DNA of 64,000 nt, from NCBI GenBank assembly GCA_017407205.1, contig JAFQXA010000012.1:58448-122447 (forward strand). Direction: 5' to 3'. Source of the stretch: Clostridia bacterium (GTDB lineage: Bacteria > Bacillota > Clostridia > Christensenellales > CAG-138). Below the pieces are notes generated by a model. The model worked only from the letters and a program-made list of their open reading frames with translations. It had not been told where the DNA came from and did not search any database. Positions 45,509 to 55,629 of this stretch are shown here, one piece after another. The position numbers were made by a program, and so were the translations under genes. How positions within the stretch are numbered: position 1 is the first letter of the stretch; each line of letters opens with the position of its first letter.

Positions 45509-45537
45509 ATCATACACTTTTTCTGTATAAAAATCAA
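45509..45537 (-). promoter_or_regulatory. Promoter for amino-acid ABC operon
   Basis: Minus strand TTGATT, 17 bases, TATGAT, about 32 bases before the ATG. Confidence 0.6.
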
Positions 45538-45558
45538 TAGTTGTAATGTTCACAAGTC

Positions 45559-47787
45559 TTATGCACTAAAGATATATTTGTTTATTGCGGCAATATCACG
45601 CGAATTTACTTTTTTATCCCCATTAAAATCTGCTTTAAAGAGAACTACGGCATTTTTGATTTCTGCAATATCGACCAAATGTTTCTGAAGCTGTGCTATG
45701 TCTCGTGAATTGATTTTAGCATCGCCGTTTACATCGCCCACCAAAGTATCACTTGCACATACATTTATTTTAAGGAGCGCAACAGCATATACACCGTTGG
45801 GACCAAACAGCTCCATTGTCATGTAGGTCTTGCCCACCTTGGTGCCTGCTATTTCTATTACACAATCAAGCTGACCATACTCAACATTGCCGTTATCATA
45901 TGCTACGCCGTTTTCAAAAACGCGTCTCATTGTAGCAAGTTCATACCATATGCATTTGCCTGCAGGATTGTAGCTAACTCTTATATTGCGTGCTGTGCCT
46001 TCACGAATCACCAGCTCATCGGTTTCAAAGGCAATCGACGGTTTTTCCGAACCATCATCGGACGGTATTTCTTCGCCGATGTCATACACCTTTACTTCGA
46101 TGATTGCAACGTCAAGCATCTTGCCGTCGCCCGTACACTCTGCAATAACAAAAGAATTTCCCTTGGCTTTACCCTCTATTTCAACAGCCATAGTACCTGC
46201 TCTGAAATCAACATCGGAGCTTGCTGTACAGACTGACAGGTCATGCGGAGCAATGCTTGTGCTTTTACTGTAACCCTGAGGAATTCCAAAATAAGCGTTT
46301 ACGGTCACTTTTTCGCCGACATGAATTGCTATACTATCCTTTTCAAAGTATATGAAGGCTTCCTCAACCGTCTGCGTAGGCTGCACCGTTGGTATGGGCG
46401 TAGGCGTAGGTGTAAATGTAGGTGTTGGCGTGGGAGTTGCTATAATCTTATCAACAACATTGATTGTCAGCGTAACCTCTGAGAGAAGCTCATTATTCCT
46501 ATTCGACAATATTCTTGTGAACTTCGTAGTACCCACTTCGAGCGCTGTTATTCGGTTTACTTCTTTTCCGTTCCCAAAGTCACGGGACAAGCAATCTATC
46601 TTGCAGCCTGAGCCGGTCATCCGATAGCCGAGCAAAAGTTCATAGCATTCATAAAGGTCGCCGCCTCCGAAAAGAACATTAAACTCAAGAACATCACCGA
46701 CGCACATTGTGACTGCATCCGTCGTTTCGCTACCAACCGTAAAGTAGATATACGGTGCATTTGTATTAACGTCAGGCTTTGCAATGGGCGTAACTTCAGG
46801 CTTTACGGTATTTGTGTTTTCTGTCGGTTTGAGCGTTACACCGATACTCGGTGCATCAAGTACAGGATTGTAAACATAACTCTTTGCTGCCATGGGATAT
46901 TTTTCATTAAATTCGGCAGTCATAAATTCTTCGTTGCGATCATGATTTGCAAAATCACTTTCACTTTTTAAGAAATAATCGCGACGGTTACCGTTGCTGT
47001 CCCATGTTGCATCGATATTATAATACAAGCCATGCAAATTGACGATATTCCATGCATGACGTTCACCCTTGCTGTATCCACTTATAAGTCTTGTATCAAC
47101 GCCCACTTCAAGCAAAAGCCTGTATGCAAGCGTTGCATAGCCCTGGCATACCGAAGTTTTGTTTATAAGTGCGGCATATGCAGTATACTTCAAGTCAGAA
47201 GTGCTCGTGTAATCATACTTTATGTTTTCACACAAATAAGAATATACGGTGTTTATTTTCTGATAATCATTCATGCTGTTAAGCTTGAGAGAAGCAACAA
47301 GCTCATCAACCTTAACGTCAACTGCGTCCTCTTGCCCACGTGTTGTCTTATATGTATTCGTATAACTGTAACGAATCCTGCTTCCCGACCAGCTGGCTTC
47401 TGCCGCAACATGGCTCAATGCACTGTAAATATAGTCGCCCTCGTCAGGAACACCCGTATGCGCTACCGCAAGATCAAGTATTTCCTTATAAACCTTTTCC
47501 CAATTATCGGCAGGATTATCGACATTTATAATAAACTCAATTACTGCTGTGCGTGCCTTCATTCCTTCTCGCAAAAGATTTGCCGCTTCTTGAATCGTTG
47601 CACAAGCAGGAACCTCCGCAAGAGCAGAAACCTCCTTGAGCGAACCCGAAGCAACTGTGCACGACATTGTAGGTCCGTATTTCGCATCACAATCACACTT
47701 AAAGTCTTCTTGTGCAAATGTCGATACGGGAACTATCGAGCATATTGCAAAAACAAAAATCATTAAAACGGAAAGCAGTTTTTTCAT
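45559..47787 (-). CDS. Secreted transglutaminase-dockerin protein, 742 aa
   Basis: Signal peptide (1-26); transglutaminase-like domain with catalytic C214 in TSVCQGY, H244 in RHAWN and D259 in IDATWD; a beta-rich Ig-like region; a Thr/Pro linker of TPTP repeats near 450-475; two more beta-rich domains; and a complete C-terminal dockerin with two NSRDIA calcium-loop repeats ending in KYIFSA. Such domains crosslink or cleave peptides outside the cell. No cohesin is seen in the window to bind the dockerin. ATG at 47787 with GGGGG upstream. Confidence 0.88.
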   Translation of the reverse strand: MKKLLSVLMIFVFAICSIVPVSTFAQEDFKCDCDAKYGPTMSCTVASGSLKEVSALAEVPACATIQEAANLLREGMKARTAVIEFIINVDNPADNWEKVYKEILDLAVAHTGVPDEGDYIYSALSHVAAEASWSGSRIRYSYTNTYKTTRGQEDAVDVKVDELVASLKLNSMNDYQKINTVYSYLCENIKYDYTSTSDLKYTAYAALINKTSVCQGYATLAYRLLLEVGVDTRLISGYSKGERHAWNIVNLHGLYYNIDATWDSNGNRRDYFLKSESDFANHDRNEEFMTAEFNEKYPMAAKSYVYNPVLDAPSIGVTLKPTENTNTVKPEVTPIAKPDVNTNAPYIYFTVGSETTDAVTMCVGDVLEFNVLFGGGDLYECYELLLGYRMTGSGCKIDCLSRDFGNGKEVNRITALEVGTTKFTRILSNRNNELLSEVTLTINVVDKIIATPTPTPTFTPTPTPIPTVQPTQTVEEAFIYFEKDSIAIHVGEKVTVNAYFGIPQGYSKSTSIAPHDLSVCTASSDVDFRAGTMAVEIEGKAKGNSFVIAECTGDGKMLDVAIIEVKVYDIGEEIPSDDGSEKPSIAFETDELVIREGTARNIRVSYNPAGKCIWYELATMRRVFENGVAYDNGNVEYGQLDCVIEIAGTKVGKTYMTMELFGPNGVYAVALLKINVCASDTLVGDVNGDAKINSRDIAQLQKHLVDIAEIKNAVVLFKADFNGDKKVNSRDIAAINKYIFSA

Positions 47788-47815
47788 AAAAACCCCCATT
47801 GAACTAATTTCTGCT

Positions 47816-47845
47816 ATTTTACCATTTCTTCGGATAAAAGCACAA
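47816..47845 (-). promoter_or_regulatory. Promoter for transglutaminase-dockerin gene
   Basis: Minus strand TTGTGC, 18 bases, TAAAAT. Confidence 0.5.
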
Positions 47846-47854
47846 GGCTAATAT

Positions 47855-47890
47855 AACAAAGGTTCCTGCATTCTTACAGGAACCTTTGTT
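47855..47890. terminator. Terminator after pgi
   Basis: 14-bp perfect stem AACAAAGGTTCCTG / CAGGAACCTTTGTT, downstream of pgi. Confidence 0.85.
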
Positions 47891-47901
47891 TATAAATCAT
47901 T

Positions 47902-49335
47902 TTATGCTATATAGCAATCCTTTTTCTTCGGCATCATCTCAAGCTCTTTGCGCTTTTCATCATATCCCGGTCTTTCAAGAAGTGCATAAGTTGCTTTCTT
48001 GCCCTCCTCAACACCGGGCTGATCAAATGCATTTATGTTTAAAAGCTCGCCTGCGAATGCAGTCTGCAGTTCAAGCAAGCAAAGGAACTGACCTACCGTA
48101 AAAGCATTTACTTCATTGAACACAATATTTTTACTCATTCTTCCGCTTTGAACAAGTGCATACTCTGTTGAGAAACATTCATGCCCTATAAGCTCATTAA
48201 ATGTATGACCCGAGAGGAAGTTTACATCATGAAGCTCGTCAAACATTTCAAGACTCGGGATTTCAACAGTCTTACGGTAATTCTCGACTTCAAGGAATGT
48301 CACAACCTTGTCATTCGGGCCTTCGGTATAAAGCTGAATCTGCGAATGTTGATCCGTAACGCCGAGTGCTTTAACGGGCGTTTGACCGACAAACACTTCA
48401 TTTCCTTCGTTGTCGTAACGCTTGCCGAGTGATTCCGCCCAAAGCTGCGCATACCAATCCGCCATGTATTTCAATGCATCGCAGTATGGCATGAATACGC
48501 TTATATTCTTGCCCTTACGCATAGCGATAACCTCAAGAACAGCTGATATATAGGCAGGATTCTGCATTATGTCTGCAGTTTCTGTGCAAATCTCATCCAT
48601 GTATGCAGCACCTGCCAAAAGTTCATCTATATCAATACCGCATACACTTGCAGCAAGCAATCCGACGGGGCAAAGCTCGCTGAATCTGCCGCCAACTCCA
48701 TCGGGTACAATAAATGTTTTTATTGAATATTTATCGGCAATAAGCCTTAAGCTGCCCTTTGAAGCGTCCGTTGTGGCAATAACATGCTTTGTCCAGTCAT
48801 CTCCAACTGTCTTTTTAAGAATATCAAAAACAAAAAGCATTTGGGAAACGGTTTCTGATGTATTACCCGACTTTGTAATTATATTGAACATTGTCTTTTT
48901 GATATCTATTACATCAAACAAAGCAGAAATTTTCTCAGGATCCACATTGTCTTCAACATAAAACTTCGGGCCGTTTCGCTTTTCATCCGGAAGCTCGTTA
49001 TACCTTGCATGTGTCAACGCCTGATGGACAGCTATCGGGCCAAGTGCGCTTCCGCCTATTCCCAAAACAACAAAGTACTCAAAATTGTTGCGAATATGCT
49101 GTGCCGTCGCCTTCAATTCTGTAACAATCTCCGTCTGATTAAACGGCAGCTCACGCCAACGCATATTGGAACGCTTTTGTTCCATACCCTTGACAGCACG
49201 CGAAATCTCGCTGCGCATAGACTCTATTTCTTCAAGTTTAATTCCGTTTTCACCAACAAACTCGCTCATCATGTTATTAAAGTCTACGCGAACACGCATT
49301 GAGTCCTTCCACGCTTTATCTTCGTATCGTTTCAT
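47902..49335 (-). CDS. pgi: Glucose-6-phosphate isomerase
   Basis: Interconverts glucose 6-phosphate and fructose 6-phosphate. VVLGIGGSALGP, ITKSGNTSET, VGGRFSELCPVGL, the catalytic EGPNDK region (IQLYTEGPNDKVVTFL) and GHECFSTEYALVQSGR are seen. ATG at 49335 with GGAGGAAG upstream; the ORF's earlier start is rejected. 477 residues. Confidence 0.95.
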   Translation of the reverse strand: MKRYEDKAWKDSMRVRVDFNNMMSEFVGENGIKLEEIESMRSEISRAVKGMEQKRSNMRWRELPFNQTEIVTELKATAQHIRNNFEYFVVLGIGGSALGPIAVHQALTHARYNELPDEKRNGPKFYVEDNVDPEKISALFDVIDIKKTMFNIITKSGNTSETVSQMLFVFDILKKTVGDDWTKHVIATTDASKGSLRLIADKYSIKTFIVPDGVGGRFSELCPVGLLAASVCGIDIDELLAGAAYMDEICTETADIMQNPAYISAVLEVIAMRKGKNISVFMPYCDALKYMADWYAQLWAESLGKRYDNEGNEVFVGQTPVKALGVTDQHSQIQLYTEGPNDKVVTFLEVENYRKTVEIPSLEMFDELHDVNFLSGHTFNELIGHECFSTEYALVQSGRMSKNIVFNEVNAFTVGQFLCLLELQTAFAGELLNINAFDQPGVEEGKKATYALLERPGYDEKRKELEMMPKKKDCYIA

Positions 49336-49479
49336 GTACTTCCTCCAAAACCGCAAAAACAATTTTATAGTTTTACCGATTATATACTATTTATTGTACC
49401 ACAAATTACATTATTGCTATCATAATCTTTTTAAACTATATGTAAATATTATCAAGATTTATTTGAAAGGTGAACTAAA

Positions 49480-49956
49480 ATGTCGTCAAAACGAATTATT
49501 CTTATCTCAATTCTTTCCATCTGCTTTGCAATTGCAATTTTATCAGTATTTCTCTTAACCCAAAAGCAAGGAGCATTCACAGTGACCGTAGTTGATGCTT
49601 ACACGAACGAACCGCTTGAAAATGCCGCAATTGTTGTAGCCGAGAACGATATTTCGTTTAAAACCGATAAAAACGGCAAAGCCCTCTGTTCTCCTGTCAT
49701 GTTCCGTCCGAACAAGAATTTTCAAGATTTAAGACAAGCACAAAGCGGAACTGTTACACTTCTTTGCTACATGGACGGCTATTTGGATTTTATCCTCTTC
49801 AATGCAAGCGTTTTTGATGTCGGAATTTACGAAAAAACACTTTATATGTTTCCTGAAAGCAGTGAGAGCAACCGTACATTCATCGCCATGAACGAAACTC
49901 CCGACGAGGAATTTTCAAAAAAGCTTTTGGATAAATACGCAAAGAAATATAAATAG
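49480..49956 (+). CDS. Membrane-anchored protein with carboxypeptidase-regulatory-like domain, 158 aa
   Basis: One N-terminal helix (6-26), then an Ig-like segment FTVTVVDAYTNEPLENAAIVV...TDKNGKA typical of carboxypeptidase-regulatory or DUF-type beta sandwiches, and a Lys-rich end. GAAAGGTGA before the ATG. Not assigned further. Alone between pgi and rpsU. Confidence 0.7.
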   Translation: MSSKRIILISILSICFAIAILSVFLLTQKQGAFTVTVVDAYTNEPLENAAIVVAENDISFKTDKNGKALCSPVMFRPNKNFQDLRQAQSGTVTLLCYMDGYLDFILFNASVFDVGIYEKTLYMFPESSESNRTFIAMNETPDEEFSKKLLDKYAKKYK

Positions 49957-50013
49957 TTGAGTATAAGTTTGCTTTTAAAAGCAAACACTGATATTGCCCG
50001 GGAAATAGAAGAA

Positions 50014-50042
50014 AAAACGAACCGAGCTTTTCGGTTCGTTTT
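50014..50042. terminator. Bidirectional terminator
   Basis: Stem AACGAACCGA / TCGGTTCGTT with T-runs both ways; shared by the 158-residue gene and rpsU. Confidence 0.9.
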
Positions 50043-50062
50043 TTAGCCAAAATATACAAGAA

Positions 50063-50233
50063 TTAATACTTGCGTTTTCTTGCTGCCTCAGCCTTCTTCT
50101 TACGCTTAATGCTGGGCTTTTCGTAGTGCTCACGTCTGCGAACTTCAGCGAGGACACCACTTCTTGCGCACTTACGCTTAAAACGTTTAAGAGCACTTTC
50201 GAGTGATTCATTTTCACCAACGCGAATTTCCAT
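50063..50233 (-). CDS. rpsU: 30S ribosomal protein S21
   Basis: 56 residues, very basic: begins [20 protein letters not shown], then [27 protein letters not shown] before the ATG. Normal S21. Confidence 0.96.
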   Translation of the reverse strand: MEIRVGENESLESALKRFKRKCARSGVLAEVRRREHYEKPSIKRKKKAEAARKRKY

Positions 50234-50388
50234 CTTTTTCCCCCCCTCCGTTTCGCAAACTAATGCGAACTCATGCCAAAACTTCAAAAAATCGACATGA
50301 CTCAAACACATGACATTATACTGCAACTAAAACTCCAAGTCAACATAAATAAACAATGATTTTTTCATCTGTTTTCACATTCAACTCA

Positions 50389-50417
50389 TTGATTACATCT
50401 CCCTTTTGTTATATAAT
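50389..50417 (+). promoter_or_regulatory. Promoter for VanW-type gene
   Basis: TTGATT, 17 bases, TATAAT, about 22 bases before the 50439 ATG. Confidence 0.65.
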
Positions 50418-50438
50418 AGGTTGAATTGGAGAGAAAGT

Positions 50439-51935
50439 ATGAATAACAGTTTAGTTAATACAAAACGTGCAAGAGGCAATAAAAAGCGTAAGCGCTTGCA
50501 TAAACTCTTAAGATACTTAAGGCTTACGGTTTTTCTTTGCATTACCGCATTCATAATAATATTCGTAATTAACATGTTTGTTTCGCGTCCGTCAAAACAA
50601 GCTCTTGCGAAGATTGTCCAAAAAGGCACTTTTTCTGATGGGATAACCATAAACGGTGTCGATGTTGCAGGCCTCACTTTCGATGAAGCCAAAATTGCAA
50701 TTTTGGATGCCGTTGAGAAGTCCGTGCAAGAAGTGGGAATTTCCATAGTTTACGACAGTAATCTTTGGCTTCTCAATGCATCAGATATCGGAGTAAGTGC
50801 AAATATTGACAAGACATTGACGGAAGCTATAATTTACGGCAAAAGCGGTAATCGTTCAGAGAACGCCGAAGCGAACAAGCTTTTAAAAAGCGAGGGTGTA
50901 AACTTCACTGTTCCGCTTAAGCTTGATGAAGAGGCATTTTCGCTTGCACTTTCTCAGATTGCGGAAAATTTCTCGTCAGCTCCGACGGAGCCTTATGCAA
51001 AACCCGATGTGTGGGCATCTTCGCCCTCATTTGATTTTGTGGAAGGCACTCCCGGCTATGCATTCGATGCCTCCGCAATCATCGAAGATGTTATTGCAAG
51101 ATTTGAAGAGGGTGACCATGTACAGACGATCACACCTGAGCTTACACTTACGTATCCTACAAAAACGGTTGAAGAAGTTAAAGCAGGCATAGGTCTCATT
51201 GCAAAGTTCAATACCGAATACGGTTCTTCAAGCACATTACGCGAGACAAACCGAATTGCCAATATTTTAAAGGCAGCAAACATATTAAGAGGTGCAACCA
51301 TAAAGCCAGGCGAGACATTCTCATTTAATGAATTCATTGGTCCCCGCACCGAAATGGGTGGCTGGCCGCCTGCACCCGGCATCGTAAACGGCAACACCTA
51401 TGAGCTTCAGGCAGGTGGCGGTATTTGCCAGGTAAGCACAACACTTTACAACGCTCTTTTGCGTTGCGGAAGCGAGATTGAAATAGTAACAAGAAAGCAT
51501 CACTCCTGGCCGTCTTCCTATGTTCCCTATGGTCTTGATGCAACCGTTTCGACCGATGGTCCTGACCTTGTGTTCAAAAACAATATGGATGCACCCATCT
51601 ATATTTTTGCATATGCAAACAACAGAGACTATACAATGACTGTTTACATATACGGAAAACCGCTTGAAGAAGGTGTTTCCTATAAAGTTTACAGCGAAAT
51701 AATCGAAACAATTGCAAAGCCTACTCCTATTATCGAAGAGCGCTCAGATTGGCCGACAGGCTATAAGGAAGTCGATTATAAGTCACGTGAGGGCTACAGA
51801 GTTGAGGCCTACCGTCAAAAGCTTGTAAACGGTGAAAAGAGCGGCGAACCCGAACTTCTTTATACCGACAAATACCGTGCCGTAACCGGCAAGACTTATG
51901 TAGGAACAGGCGATCCCTCGTTGCCAAAGCCGTAA
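50439..51935 (+). CDS. VanW-family membrane-anchored protein with G5-like tail, 498 aa
   Basis: Basic N-terminus, one helix (about 28-48), two peptidoglycan-binding-4-like (YoaR-type) regions (about 65-250), then the VanW domain with GATIKPGETFSFNEFIGPRT, GGGICQVSTTLYNALL and RKHHSWPSSYVPYGLDATV. The end (DYKSREGYRVEAYRQKLVNG) resembles G5. Cell-wall associated; VanW's precise role is unknown. GGAGAG before the ATG. Confidence 0.9.
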   Translation: MNNSLVNTKRARGNKKRKRLHKLLRYLRLTVFLCITAFIIIFVINMFVSRPSKQALAKIVQKGTFSDGITINGVDVAGLTFDEAKIAILDAVEKSVQEVGISIVYDSNLWLLNASDIGVSANIDKTLTEAIIYGKSGNRSENAEANKLLKSEGVNFTVPLKLDEEAFSLALSQIAENFSSAPTEPYAKPDVWASSPSFDFVEGTPGYAFDASAIIEDVIARFEEGDHVQTITPELTLTYPTKTVEEVKAGIGLIAKFNTEYGSSSTLRETNRIANILKAANILRGATIKPGETFSFNEFIGPRTEMGGWPPAPGIVNGNTYELQAGGGICQVSTTLYNALLRCGSEIEIVTRKHHSWPSSYVPYGLDATVSTDGPDLVFKNNMDAPIYIFAYANNRDYTMTVYIYGKPLEEGVSYKVYSEIIETIAKPTPIIEERSDWPTGYKEVDYKSREGYRVEAYRQKLVNGEKSGEPELLYTDKYRAVTGKTYVGTGDPSLPKP

Positions 51936-51954
51936 ATTGAGAAAGGTTTTTAAA

Positions 51955-53130
51955 ATGGACTATTCAAAAATAATCAACCCCGTAGTTTTAGATGTTCCCC
52001 CATCCGGAATAAGAAAATATTTTGATATGCTTACCGATAAGACCATAAGTTTAGGCGTTGGTGAGCCTGATTTCCCCACTCCAGAACGCATAAGGCAATA
52101 TGCACTTAAGCGTCTTTCAACGGGGCGTATTCCCTACTCCTCAAATTCGGGTATGCCCGAACTTCGCGAGCTTATTTCAAAATATATGCTCGACAGATTT
52201 TCTTTAGAATATGACATTTCCGAGATACTCGTAACAGTAGGTGCAAGTCAGGCTATCGATATTGCATTGCGTACATTGATTGCTCCGGGTGATGAGGTCA
52301 TTATCCCCGATCCCGGTTATGTAGCATATACCCCGAATGTGCTTTTCTGCGGTGGTGTTCCTGTTTATTTAAAGGTCGAGGCAAAGGACAAGTTCAAGAT
52401 TACAAAAGAAGCATTGAGCAAGGTAATTACGCCTAAGACAAAGGCTATTATCTTCCCCTATCCCACAAACCCCACAGGCGGTATCATGGAAAAGGAAGAC
52501 CTTGAAGCAATAGCCCCCTTGCTTATCGAAAACAACGTCATGGTAATCTCGGACGAGATTTATGCAGAACTTACATATAACGGCAAACACCACGTTTCAA
52601 TGGCATCGGTCCCCGGCATGTACGAAAGAACTGTTATTTTAAACGGTTTCTCAAAGGCTTTCTCGATGACAGGCTGGCGTATAGGCTTCATCTGCGCTCC
52701 CCAGCCCATCGTAGCAGCGATAACAAAGGTTCACCAAATAACAATGCTTTCAGCTCCCACTCCTGCCCAGTATGCTGCAATAGGTGCTCTTGAACAGGGT
52801 CTTGAAGACGGCTATAAGGATATGAAAGCAATGGTTGATGAATATGCACGTCGCCGTCGCTACCTTGTTGATGCGTTTAACGAGCTTGGTCTTACCTGTA
52901 ACGAGCCCGAGGGTGCTTTTTATGTATTCCCCTCAATCGAATCAACAGGCCTCACCTGTGAAGATTTTGCAGAAAGGTTGCTCATGGAAGCAGATGTCTG
53001 CGTAGTTCCCGGCTCCGCCTTTGGTGAAAGCGGAAACGGCTTTATCCGTTGCTGCTATGCCACAAGCATGGAAAACCTTGTTGAAGCCATCCGCCGCATA
53101 AAAGTATTCCTCGAAAACTTGAAAAAGTAA
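51955..53130 (+). CDS. Class I/II PLP aminotransferase (aspartate-type)
   Basis: Fold type I enzyme: Lys in NGFSKAFSMTGWRIG binds PLP, with FPYPTNPTGG, VISDEIYAEL and the C-terminal FIRCCYATSMENL. 391 residues. Resembles PatA/AspC-like aminotransferases of amino-acid metabolism; substrate not fixed. Follows the VanW gene by 19 bases. Confidence 0.9.
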   Translation: MDYSKIINPVVLDVPPSGIRKYFDMLTDKTISLGVGEPDFPTPERIRQYALKRLSTGRIPYSSNSGMPELRELISKYMLDRFSLEYDISEILVTVGASQAIDIALRTLIAPGDEVIIPDPGYVAYTPNVLFCGGVPVYLKVEAKDKFKITKEALSKVITPKTKAIIFPYPTNPTGGIMEKEDLEAIAPLLIENNVMVISDEIYAELTYNGKHHVSMASVPGMYERTVILNGFSKAFSMTGWRIGFICAPQPIVAAITKVHQITMLSAPTPAQYAAIGALEQGLEDGYKDMKAMVDEYARRRRYLVDAFNELGLTCNEPEGAFYVFPSIESTGLTCEDFAERLLMEADVCVVPGSAFGESGNGFIRCCYATSMENLVEAIRRIKVFLENLKK

Positions 53131-53145
53131 ACTTTAACAAACTTC

Positions 53146-53178
53146 AAAATAACCGATGAAGAACATCGGTTATTTTTT
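53146..53178 (+). terminator. Terminator after aminotransferase
   Basis: Stem AAAATAACCGATG / CATCGGTTATTTT followed by TT. Confidence 0.88.
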
Positions 53179-53235
53179 GTAATGCTTTTCTGTTTTCATG
53201 CATAGACTTGTACAAAGTACATTGGAGGGACACGC

Positions 53236-54141
53236 ATGGAATACAAAAGGCATAAATCATCAAGGCGTCGCCGCAAACGCTACAGTTCATCAAGACGACA
53301 CACTACACAAGCTTCAAAAACACCCAAGGTAATATTCTCCTTACTTCTTATGGGTGGCGTTATTTATATGCTTTCTGCATCGACCGTAGGCACATATCTT
53401 GCAGAAAACTTGGTCGCCCCGATATTCGACGCATTAAAGAGCAATGATGATATTGATGATGATGCAATAAAAGTCAGCCTGTCAAGCAATAAAAACTCTG
53501 TAACAAGCGACATCACATTGCCCGGCACTACGCTTTACACCTTACAGATGGGTATATATTCTTCCCAGGAAAACGCATCAAAAAAGGCCGAGACTTTAAA
53601 AACTCAGGGTGGTGCGGGCTATGTACTGCAGGATGGTGATAAATTCAGAGTTTTATCCGCAGGATATACATCCAATGATGACGCTAAAACGGTTAAAGAT
53701 CGCCTCATGGCAGATGGCATAGACTGTGCCCTGTTCACTTTATCCGCAGAAGAATATACATTCAAGATAAGCACAGACAAGGAAAACACAAGCTCGCTCT
53801 CCCTCGCATTCTCCGCATTTAAAACAGCGCAGGATTCGCTTTCAAATGCAATACTTGACTTTGACATAAAATCGCAGAGCATAAGCGAAGGACAAACAGA
53901 ATGTAACAGCATACTTGAAAAACTAAAAAGCGATATCAATATAATAACAAGCAGTACGGATTTACCGTCCACGCTTGGTTGCATGACAGACTGTTATGGC
54001 GAATATGAAGAGCAATTGTCCCTCCTTTCGTCATCTTCTTGCACGGACAGAACAGCTTTTGCATCCAAAATGAAGCACACGCAATTACACCTTGCAAAAA
54101 CGTATATCGACTTTTCAAAAAGTTTGTCCGCCACACTTTAA
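53236..54141 (+). CDS. SPOR-domain membrane protein, 301 aa
   Basis: Basic Arg/Ser-rich N-terminus, one helix (about 32-55), then a SPOR domain (TLYTLQMGIYSSQENASKKAETL to about residue 170) that would bind denuded glycan, and a helical C-terminus. GGAGG before the ATG. Possibly a sporulation or division protein, by domain only. Confidence 0.82.
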   Translation: MEYKRHKSSRRRRKRYSSSRRHTTQASKTPKVIFSLLLMGGVIYMLSASTVGTYLAENLVAPIFDALKSNDDIDDDAIKVSLSSNKNSVTSDITLPGTTLYTLQMGIYSSQENASKKAETLKTQGGAGYVLQDGDKFRVLSAGYTSNDDAKTVKDRLMADGIDCALFTLSAEEYTFKISTDKENTSSLSLAFSAFKTAQDSLSNAILDFDIKSQSISEGQTECNSILEKLKSDINIITSSTDLPSTLGCMTDCYGEYEEQLSLLSSSSCTDRTAFASKMKHTQLHLAKTYIDFSKSLSATL

Positions 54142-54143
54142 GC

Positions 54144-54176
54144 AAATAGCCGTTCGATAAAACCGAACGGCTATTT
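54144..54176. terminator. Bidirectional terminator
   Basis: 13-bp perfect stem AAATAGCCGTTCG / CGAACGGCTATTT between the SPOR gene and trmL. Confidence 0.8.
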
Positions 54177-54224
54177 AAGTTTAATAAAGAAGGCCTCTTG
54201 ATCGCCATCTGTGAAATTCTCCAT

Positions 54225-54686
54225 TTATACCATGCCATTGAATCCGTTTTGTCTTAACGCCTCATATAATACTATAGCAACAGAATTTGAAAGATTTAAG
54301 GAACGCATTTCTTTTCCCATCGGAATTCTTATTGCATCATCTTTTCTTCGCGACAAAAGTGCCTGCCCAAGCCCTGCAGTTTCCTTACCGAATACAAGAA
54401 AATCACCGTCTTTAAACTCTACATCGGCATAACTTTTTTCTGCATGGGTTGATGCAAGAAAAAACCTTGCATCAGGGTGTTTTTTTTCAACCTCTTCAAA
54501 TGAATCATAATATGTGAGGTCAAGAGCATCCCAATAATCAAGACCTGCACGCTTTAAATGCTTATCGTTTATCTCAAAGCCAAGCGGACGGACAAGGTGT
54601 AAAGCACTCCCCGTAACAGCGCAGGTTCTTGAAATATTGCCGGTGTTCTGCGGTATTTCCGGCTCCACCAAAACTATATTAAACAT
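54225..54686 (-). CDS. trmL: tRNA (cytidine(34)-2'-O)-methyltransferase
   Basis: SPOUT-fold enzyme for wobble-base methylation of tRNA-Leu. Begins MFNIVLVEPEIPQNTGNI, has GLDYWD and the knot motif FGKETAGLG...IPMGKEMRSLNLSNSVAIVLYEA. 153 residues. Confidence 0.94.
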   Translation of the reverse strand: MFNIVLVEPEIPQNTGNISRTCAVTGSALHLVRPLGFEINDKHLKRAGLDYWDALDLTYYDSFEEVEKKHPDARFFLASTHAEKSYADVEFKDGDFLVFGKETAGLGQALLSRRKDDAIRIPMGKEMRSLNLSNSVAIVLYEALRQNGFNGMV

Positions 54687-54687
54687 A

Positions 54688-55554
54688 TTATTTTCCTAAT
54701 CCTACTTCCCTTGCATAATTGAATATATATTGCTGCACGATTCCCGAATATTCGCCAAGACGCAAATTCAACGATTCAAGCTCTTTTTTTGACGGCTCTC
54801 TGCCATCAAAGAAAAGCTCACGCAAAGCCCTGCGCATCCAGACATCAATCGGGAAAGCATTTGTAAACCCAAGCGAAAACAAAAGTATGCAATCTGCAAC
54901 CTTCGGCCCAACGCCCGAAAAAGACAAAAGCTCTTTGCGTGCTGATTCTATCGGCATATTTTTAAGTGGCAAAAGGTCATAGCCATCTGCAATACGCCTT
55001 GCACTCTTTACTATATACGGCGCCCGATAACCTGTGCCCAGTTTAAAAAGTTCTTCCTCGCTCAACGCAGCAAGCCTTTCCGGCGTTGGAAACGTATAGT
55101 AATGGCTTCCGTTTTCAAGCTCTTTCTTCTCACCGCAATAAGCACACAGCTTTTCAACTATACCGCTTATTCGCTTTATATTGTTATTCGCCGATATTAT
55201 AAACGATATGAACGCCTCAAACGGCTCCTGTTTAAATATCCTTATTCCGCTTCCATACGGCACGCAAACACTTAAACGCTCATCGTCAAGTATAATCTTC
55301 TCTATTTGACCGTAATCACGTTCAAGGTCAAAATAATTACTCCAAAGCTTCACATCTTGTTCTTCGCAGTTTTGGATTTCGATTATGCCGTTATATTCAA
55401 TAATACGCACGCCTTTATTAAAGGCAATACCGAACATACTGCCATCACGTTGTTTTGAAAATCTGAAAGCCTGACCGCACAAGCACGAGCGTTCAACATT
55501 GAAATTTTGAGCATTTTCTATTATTACAGAACCGTTTTTATAGTAAATATCCAT
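54688..55554 (-). CDS. ogg: 8-oxoguanine DNA glycosylase (OGG-type)
   Basis: Removes 8-oxoguanine. N-terminal domain with CLCGQAFRF, HhH-GPD core with catalytic Lys in FSGVGPKVADCIL and Asp in FPIDVWM. Resembles eukaryotic-like OGG1 more than AlkA. 288 residues. Two bases upstream of trmL. Confidence 0.9.
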   Translation of the reverse strand: MDIYYKNGSVIIENAQNFNVERSCLCGQAFRFSKQRDGSMFGIAFNKGVRIIEYNGIIEIQNCEEQDVKLWSNYFDLERDYGQIEKIILDDERLSVCVPYGSGIRIFKQEPFEAFISFIISANNNIKRISGIVEKLCAYCGEKKELENGSHYYTFPTPERLAALSEEELFKLGTGYRAPYIVKSARRIADGYDLLPLKNMPIESARKELLSFSGVGPKVADCILLFSLGFTNAFPIDVWMRRALRELFFDGREPSKKELESLNLRLGEYSGIVQQYIFNYAREVGLGK

Positions 55555-55560
55555 GATGAA

Positions 55561-55612
55561 AAAACAAAACAGGAACCGCTCGCAAAATCAACACGAACCG
55601 ATTCCTGTTTAA
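55561..55612 (-). terminator. Terminator after rpmA
   Basis: Stem AAACAGGAA / TTCCTGTTT with a large partly paired loop; T-rich run on the minus strand. Confidence 0.75.
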
Positions 55613-55629
55613 AACACTTTGTTTAAGGC